From: a virus
IMG/VR virus record: IMGVR_UViG_3300017989_000003
Span: 62,001 to 126,000 of that record
Strand: one strand, 5' to 3'
DNA length: 64,000 nucleotides
The notes beneath the pieces were generated by a model. That model saw only the letters and a list, made by a program, of their open reading frames with translations, ran no database searches and was not told the DNA's origin. The position numbers were made by a program, and so were the translations under genes. Below, piece after piece: positions 59,677 through 64,000 of this stretch (positions within the stretch are counted from its first letter, which is position 1; every line of letters starts with the position of its first letter).

Positions 59677-61935
59677 ATGACAGATTTTGGTTGGAATCCA
59701 GGATACCCATTAGGTGATGGTGGTGGCGGTGGCACTGGAAGTTTTGTAATAAAGGGCACCATTGATTGCTCATTAAATCCGAATTATCCACCTGCTGTAC
59801 AATGGGACACATACGTTGTTAGTGTAGCTGGTAAGATAGGCGGTATTGCAGGAAAACCAGTTGAAGCTGGAGATTGGATTGTGGCATTAGCTGCTAATCC
59901 AGGAGGTACAGAAGCTGCTGTAGGTACTATGTGGACTGTGATACAAGTAAACGTGTACCAAGCTACTGAGACATCTATGGGAATAGCTGAGCTAGCTACT
60001 AACGCTGAGGCGTTAGCTGGTGGTGACGATGAAAGAATTGTCACTCCTGCTAAACTTAAAAATTCTTTTGATTCAGCTATAACAACAGTTGTATTTGTGG
60101 ATGGTAACAGGGTAGATGCATATCCTGAAAGTGGTTCATGGTTACATCCGTATAAAACAATTCAGGCAGCTTTTAACGCTGTTGGAAATGGCACTAAAAT
60201 AAGTATTAAACCCAAGTCTACGATATATAATGAGGATTTAGTCCTAGTAGACAAAACAGATATATTGATGGAAGGGCAAGAGACAAAGACAGGAGATGTC
60301 GTTCGAGTTAAATCTGTTACTATTAACCAAACTACTACGACTAAAGTTTATCTTAAAGACATTAAGATAGAAACTGACGACATTACTGTAACTGGCTTAA
60401 CTTACAATGATGGTACAGACTGTTTGTTTGAAAATGTGGTGTTTAGAAATCACTCCGGTGGCGGCGGAGTTGTTCCTGTTGTAAATATTGCTGGAAGTAC
60501 TGACTATCCACCATTATTCCATAAGTGCACTATATTTAATGATGGTTCTGGTGTTGTAGTAGGTGGTACTAGTTCTAACGGTTGGGTGAAGTTTATTAGC
60601 TGTTTAGACGGTGCTGATTTTGTAATGAACGGCTTGTACAATGTTCTCATTGATAAATCTACTGGATGGAAAACTATTACGCATCACGCCGGTATACTAC
60701 ACTTTCTTACGTCACAGGCAGACGATATAGTATCTGATGCGCCAGATGTTCCCACAAACTATCTGTATTGTGATAATTTCTCTCTTCGTAGAGCAAATAT
60801 GTCACAAGGCGGTTTTAATAAAACGGGTTTATGCCAGCATATTATTGGATTTGGGGATTATGATACAACAGCTGGCGCGATTAATGGCGTACGTCAGGAC
60901 TACACTAGAAATTTTGTTGATTTGTTTATACCAGCTTCGAAAGTATTATGGGTAGACCAAAGCCGAACAGACTTGTATCATGAGGATGGTACAATAGCTC
61001 GACCTTACCGTTCACTAACCGCTGCTAATGCAGTCGCGGCTGCTGGTGATACGATATTTTTGTATGCTAATACGTTTAACGAAAACATCACGATGGTTCC
61101 AGGAGTTGAATACACAAGTTTTGACCGCGAGAATACCATTATTACAAGTAACCAGGATACACTAGTTGTGCCTGCTGCTGGTGATGTAACTTTGAGGAAC
61201 ATAACTGTGGCGACTATTGGCGCTGGTAAAGCTGCCATTAAAGCTACAACTGTGGTCGGAAATTACATAAAAATGGAAAATGTAATAGTTGAATCATCTA
61301 GTCCAGACTATACATTTTACTTTAATGATGTAACTGCTGATATATCACTCATAAACGTTGATAGTCGAGACGGGCAATCGTACTTCGAGAAGACCTCTCA
61401 ACTTACAGGTGAGAACTTTAATGGGTTTACTACATCAAATATTGTTCCTTTATATCTTAAAGATTGTGATAAACCGATGCCTGCTCTAGATTGCGGCGTA
61501 AGACTTATAGACTGTGGATTTTTGAATATGGACAATATCGTAGGAGATAATGCTGTTATATTCGATGATTCTGATGTAATGGTACATGCTTGTCTTTTTA
61601 AGAGCTTATTGGATGACGCTCTTGTCGTTTCAAACAATTCGTATGTTAACCTAATAAGTGTTTTACTACAAGCTGACAATGCCGCGAAATACGACGTAAA
61701 TTTGGATTCTACGTCAACACTGATACTAAGTGGCGTAGACTTTACAAAATGGTTATTTGCTGGGGGTTGTACTGTAATTTTCAAAATTGACCCTGTGACA
61801 GTTAAACACGCAGGTAATCCTAATTCTGCGCCAGCATTGAAGGGGCTATTCTCCCAGGAATGCTTTGATACAGTTGCGTCTGTGTGGTACAAGTGTATTG
61901 GTGACCCAGATGGAACTAGTTGGGTAGTCATTTAA
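59677..61935 (+). CDS. Parallel beta-helix tail protein
   Basis: 752 residues. Glycine-rich N-terminus (GDGGGGGTG), then two beta-helix modules starting VFVDGNRVDAYPESGSW and LWVDQSRTDLYHEDG, each followed by PYKTIQAAFNAV and PYRSLTAANAV segments typical of pectate-lyase-like tailspikes. Likely a receptor-binding or sugar-degrading tail component, with no catalytic residues assigned. Start after AGGTGATAT. Confidence 0.8.
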   Translation: MTDFGWNPGYPLGDGGGGGTGSFVIKGTIDCSLNPNYPPAVQWDTYVVSVAGKIGGIAGKPVEAGDWIVALAANPGGTEAAVGTMWTVIQVNVYQATETSMGIAELATNAEALAGGDDERIVTPAKLKNSFDSAITTVVFVDGNRVDAYPESGSWLHPYKTIQAAFNAVGNGTKISIKPKSTIYNEDLVLVDKTDILMEGQETKTGDVVRVKSVTINQTTTTKVYLKDIKIETDDITVTGLTYNDGTDCLFENVVFRNHSGGGGVVPVVNIAGSTDYPPLFHKCTIFNDGSGVVVGGTSSNGWVKFISCLDGADFVMNGLYNVLIDKSTGWKTITHHAGILHFLTSQADDIVSDAPDVPTNYLYCDNFSLRRANMSQGGFNKTGLCQHIIGFGDYDTTAGAINGVRQDYTRNFVDLFIPASKVLWVDQSRTDLYHEDGTIARPYRSLTAANAVAAAGDTIFLYANTFNENITMVPGVEYTSFDRENTIITSNQDTLVVPAAGDVTLRNITVATIGAGKAAIKATTVVGNYIKMENVIVESSSPDYTFYFNDVTADISLINVDSRDGQSYFEKTSQLTGENFNGFTTSNIVPLYLKDCDKPMPALDCGVRLIDCGFLNMDNIVGDNAVIFDDSDVMVHACLFKSLLDDALVVSNNSYVNLISVLLQADNAAKYDVNLDSTSTLILSGVDFTKWLFAGGCTVIFKIDPVTVKHAGNPNSAPALKGLFSQECFDTVASVWYKCIGDPDGTSWVVI

Positions 61936-62006
61936 TAGTTTTGAATGGTGGTCAATTACTTAAAGTATAATTTTATTTTACTATGTAACTACTTGGAGAT
62001 TACAAA

Positions 62007-63659
62007 ATGGCTTGGACTAAACCTTACCAATACGCGCACTATATGGGAGAACATGCTAATGACTCTACAGCTTTAGCTTTCATTCAGGCGCTAAAATGGG
62101 ATTCTGACGGAGATGGAACTGGTGACCCTCAAGAGGGTATGGTGTATCAAGATAGCACGCTTCATATTATGAAAGTGTACAATGGTACTTCATGGACAGC
62201 TATTGGCGCTGACCAGAATTTGTGGGAAACAATCTCGTCAGATTCAGGAAGCACATCGGCTGATAGCCCAACTGACACTCTTACAATCGCTGGTGGAGAA
62301 GGTATTGACACGTCTATCACAGACGATACGCTTACAATCGCTGGTGAAAATGCTGATGACGCTGGAAACAAAGGTATTGCATCATTTGCGTCTGACGACT
62401 TCGACGTGACAGACGGAGATGTGGCTCTTGAAGATACTGTCGTAAAAACTGTAGCTAGTGACAGTGGTTCTGCAACACCATCTACTCATGGATTTGGTAT
62501 TAAGGGCGGGGAAGGTATCGACACATCAGGTGCTGGTACAGATATTACAATTGCTGGTGAAAATGCAACTGACACCAACAAAGGTATTGCATCTTTTGAT
62601 GCAACGGACTTCACTGTTACAGATGGAGATGTAACAATCAATGATGGTGGTATTGACCATGGTAATTTGGAAGCAACTTCACTGTTAGACGATGACCATA
62701 CGCAGTATATTCTTGTTACAGGTGGTCGTGCATTTACTGGAAACCAGGCAATGGGTGGAAACAAAATCACTGGTCTTGGAACGCCAACAGCCAATGCTGA
62801 TGCAGCTACAAAAGAATACGTTGACCAACACCGTGATTGGCAAACTTCTGTTAAAGATAAAGACCTTGCTGTTCCACCAGTTGGACCCAGTGAAGGTGAC
62901 AGATATATTGTCGGTAAACACTCATATGCAATTGTAGCTGTTGACACAGGAAATGAAACTTTCTCAATTGCTGGTGACCATTCTTCTGAATTGAGTGCAA
63001 CTGAGAAGTTTGATGTTGTTGGCTCTACTGGTAATGACGGACAGTGGACTGTGCAATCTATCGTGTACAGTGACCCAAATACTGTAATTACAGTAACTGG
63101 TGATATCACAGACGCTACAGTTGACGGTGACATCGAATTTGCAGAAGACGCTTGGAACACACACGAAAATGATATCGCAGAGTGGGACGGCGTATCTGCG
63201 TGGGATATGTATGAGCCAGACGAAGGTTGTACAACTCGTGTTGAGGACGAGGATAAATTTTATGTCTTTGATGGAACAAATTGGGGTAGTTGGGATGCGG
63301 CAACTGACCATGGGTTACTCCTGGGTTTAGAAGACGATGACCACGAACAATACCACAATGATACCAGAGGTGACGCTCGTTATTACACGCAAACACAGAT
63401 TGGTGGAACCGGTGCTGGGACTGAAGGAGCATTACTTGTCGGAACGGACAGTAAGGGCAATCTTGGTTCTTCAACTACAGTCGAAGCATGCCTGGAAAAT
63501 TTGAACACGAAGAACCCCCCAAAACGTGCGTCTAATGCAGGGAATCCAAATGCAGGCGCTGGAATAGCTGGTGCAGTTGGGGACATTATTGTCGATACAG
63601 ACAATGATGTGCCATACATGAATATAGATGGCACCGCCACTGGTTGGATTGTTATATAA
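62007..63659 (+). CDS. Tail fibre with DUF2793-like domain
   Basis: 550 residues. An N-terminal MAWTKPYQYAHYMGEHAND module is shared with the partial gene at 63727. A beta-solenoid-like middle with repeated GIASFD and TVTDGDV units follows, then DDDHTQYILVTGGRAFTG (fibre repeat) and a DUF2793-like part (GDRYIVGKHSY, AEWDGVSAWD, YVFDGTNWG). A trimeric tail fibre. GGAGATTACAAA precedes the start. Confidence 0.82.
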   Translation: MAWTKPYQYAHYMGEHANDSTALAFIQALKWDSDGDGTGDPQEGMVYQDSTLHIMKVYNGTSWTAIGADQNLWETISSDSGSTSADSPTDTLTIAGGEGIDTSITDDTLTIAGENADDAGNKGIASFASDDFDVTDGDVALEDTVVKTVASDSGSATPSTHGFGIKGGEGIDTSGAGTDITIAGENATDTNKGIASFDATDFTVTDGDVTINDGGIDHGNLEATSLLDDDHTQYILVTGGRAFTGNQAMGGNKITGLGTPTANADAATKEYVDQHRDWQTSVKDKDLAVPPVGPSEGDRYIVGKHSYAIVAVDTGNETFSIAGDHSSELSATEKFDVVGSTGNDGQWTVQSIVYSDPNTVITVTGDITDATVDGDIEFAEDAWNTHENDIAEWDGVSAWDMYEPDEGCTTRVEDEDKFYVFDGTNWGSWDAATDHGLLLGLEDDDHEQYHNDTRGDARYYTQTQIGGTGAGTEGALLVGTDSKGNLGSSTTVEACLENLNTKNPPKRASNAGNPNAGAGIAGAVGDIIVDTDNDVPYMNIDGTATGWIVI

Positions 63660-63669
63660 TTGATATTAC

Positions 63670-63704
63670 AAGGGGCTGGTATTTACGTAATACCGCCCCT
63701 TTTA
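63670..63704 (+). terminator. Intrinsic terminator
   Basis: AAGGGGC/GCCCCTT with inner GGTATT/AATACC, followed by TTTACT. Confidence 0.8.
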
Positions 63705-63726
63705 CTAATTTTAATCGAGGCGTGGA

Positions 63727-64000
63727 ATGGCTTGGACTAAACCTTATCAATATGCAAACTATGTGGGTGAACATGCTGATGATGCTACGGCGCTAGCTTT
63801 TATTAAATCTATAAAGTGGGATTCAAATGGCGATGGAACAGGAAATGCGCAAGCAGGCATGTTGTACTATAACACTACTTCCAATAGGGTTAGGTGGTAT
63901 AATGGCTCAGGCTGGGTAGAAATAGTTCCAGGTGGCTACACTGGAGTTCAAGTTTACTTTTTCGGAAAACACGGGGACGACGCAAATGATGGAAAGAGCC
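63727..64000 (+). CDS. Second tail fibre, partial
   Basis: Runs off the right edge. The first 45 residues (MAWTKPYQYANYVGEHADD...WDSNGDGTG) are nearly those of the preceding fibre, so both carry the same attachment module. The later residues QVYFFGKHGDDAND differ. Start after GAGGCGTGGA. Confidence 0.85.
   Translation, partial: MAWTKPYQYANYVGEHADDATALAFIKSIKWDSNGDGTGNAQAGMLYYNTTSNRVRWYNGSGWVEIVPGGYTGVQVYFFGKHGDDANDGKS

Noticed and set aside
62486-63160. A 224-codon minus-strand frame in the tail fibre
   Set aside because: Repetitive fibre codons give open antisense frames. No start signal or motif.
1-64000. Alternative genetic code with UGA as an amino acid everywhere
   Set aside because: Many genes use UGA as a stop in tight ATGA overlaps (for example 1460, 27102 and 58801), so a global change is unlikely.

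Overview
The window is a contiguous piece of a large tailed double-stranded DNA phage with low GC content. The signs are a terminase large subunit, a portal protein, tail-fibre and beta-helix tail proteins, phage-type DNA methyltransferases, a phage sigma factor, YopX-family proteins and several dozen tightly packed small genes. Consensus TTGACA/TATAAT promoters, strong AGGAGG ribosome sites and U-tract terminators point to a bacterial host of the Bacillota type, but this is inference. UGA is used as a normal stop codon in many genes, often in ATGA overlaps.

Layout. 1-7.2 kb (+): end of an SbcC/gp46-like ATPase, a zinc protein, a probable small terminase, an intein-containing large terminase, portal and a tRNA-Ile. 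7.2-10.1 kb: QueC-like and DpdA-like genes read from back-to-back promoters, pointing to deazaguanine modification of phage DNA, then a ParB-like protein. 10.2-15.4 kb (+): Dam methylase, an HEWQH protein and a HerA-like ATPase. 15.5-25.3 kb (+): about twenty small accessory genes. 25.3-29.2 kb (+): a ubiquitin-like conjugation operon (beta-grasp protein, acidic protein, E2-like, E1/ThiF-like, JAMM protease). 29.2-37.8 kb (+): more small genes, a sigma factor and a repeat-containing protein, closed by two strong terminators. 38-52.8 kb (-): a TnpB element with a tnpA remnant, then small genes, a radical SAM protein, a DNA methyltransferase, a histone H1-like protein and a two-gene paralogue pair. 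53-64 kb (mostly +): virion receptor-binding and tail genes with a second TnpB element.

Four features stand out. (1) The large terminase carries an intein, and an HNH endonuclease is encoded inside the intein DNA in a different reading frame. (2) The ubiquitin-like operon has E1, E2-like and JAMM signatures and ends its modifier in glycine. (3) At least three repeated non-coding signal families occur: a TTTACA-N16-TATAAC promoter family, a 28-bp ACCGGT-containing element in five places, and hairpins whose loops carry GTCCAGTCAGG. (4) Several small genes are interrupted by one in-frame UGA with recognisable homology continuing past it, and a tRNA-like sequence with an encoded CCA lies among three of them.

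How the parts may work together: the sigma factor may read the TTTACA/TATAAC promoters that precede several accessory operons and its own gene. QueC and DpdA would supply and insert modified guanine into phage DNA, with the methyltransferases adding further protection. The ubiquitin-like operon probably modifies host or phage proteins. Most small genes have no recognisable function, and all functional statements come from reading motifs without database searches.
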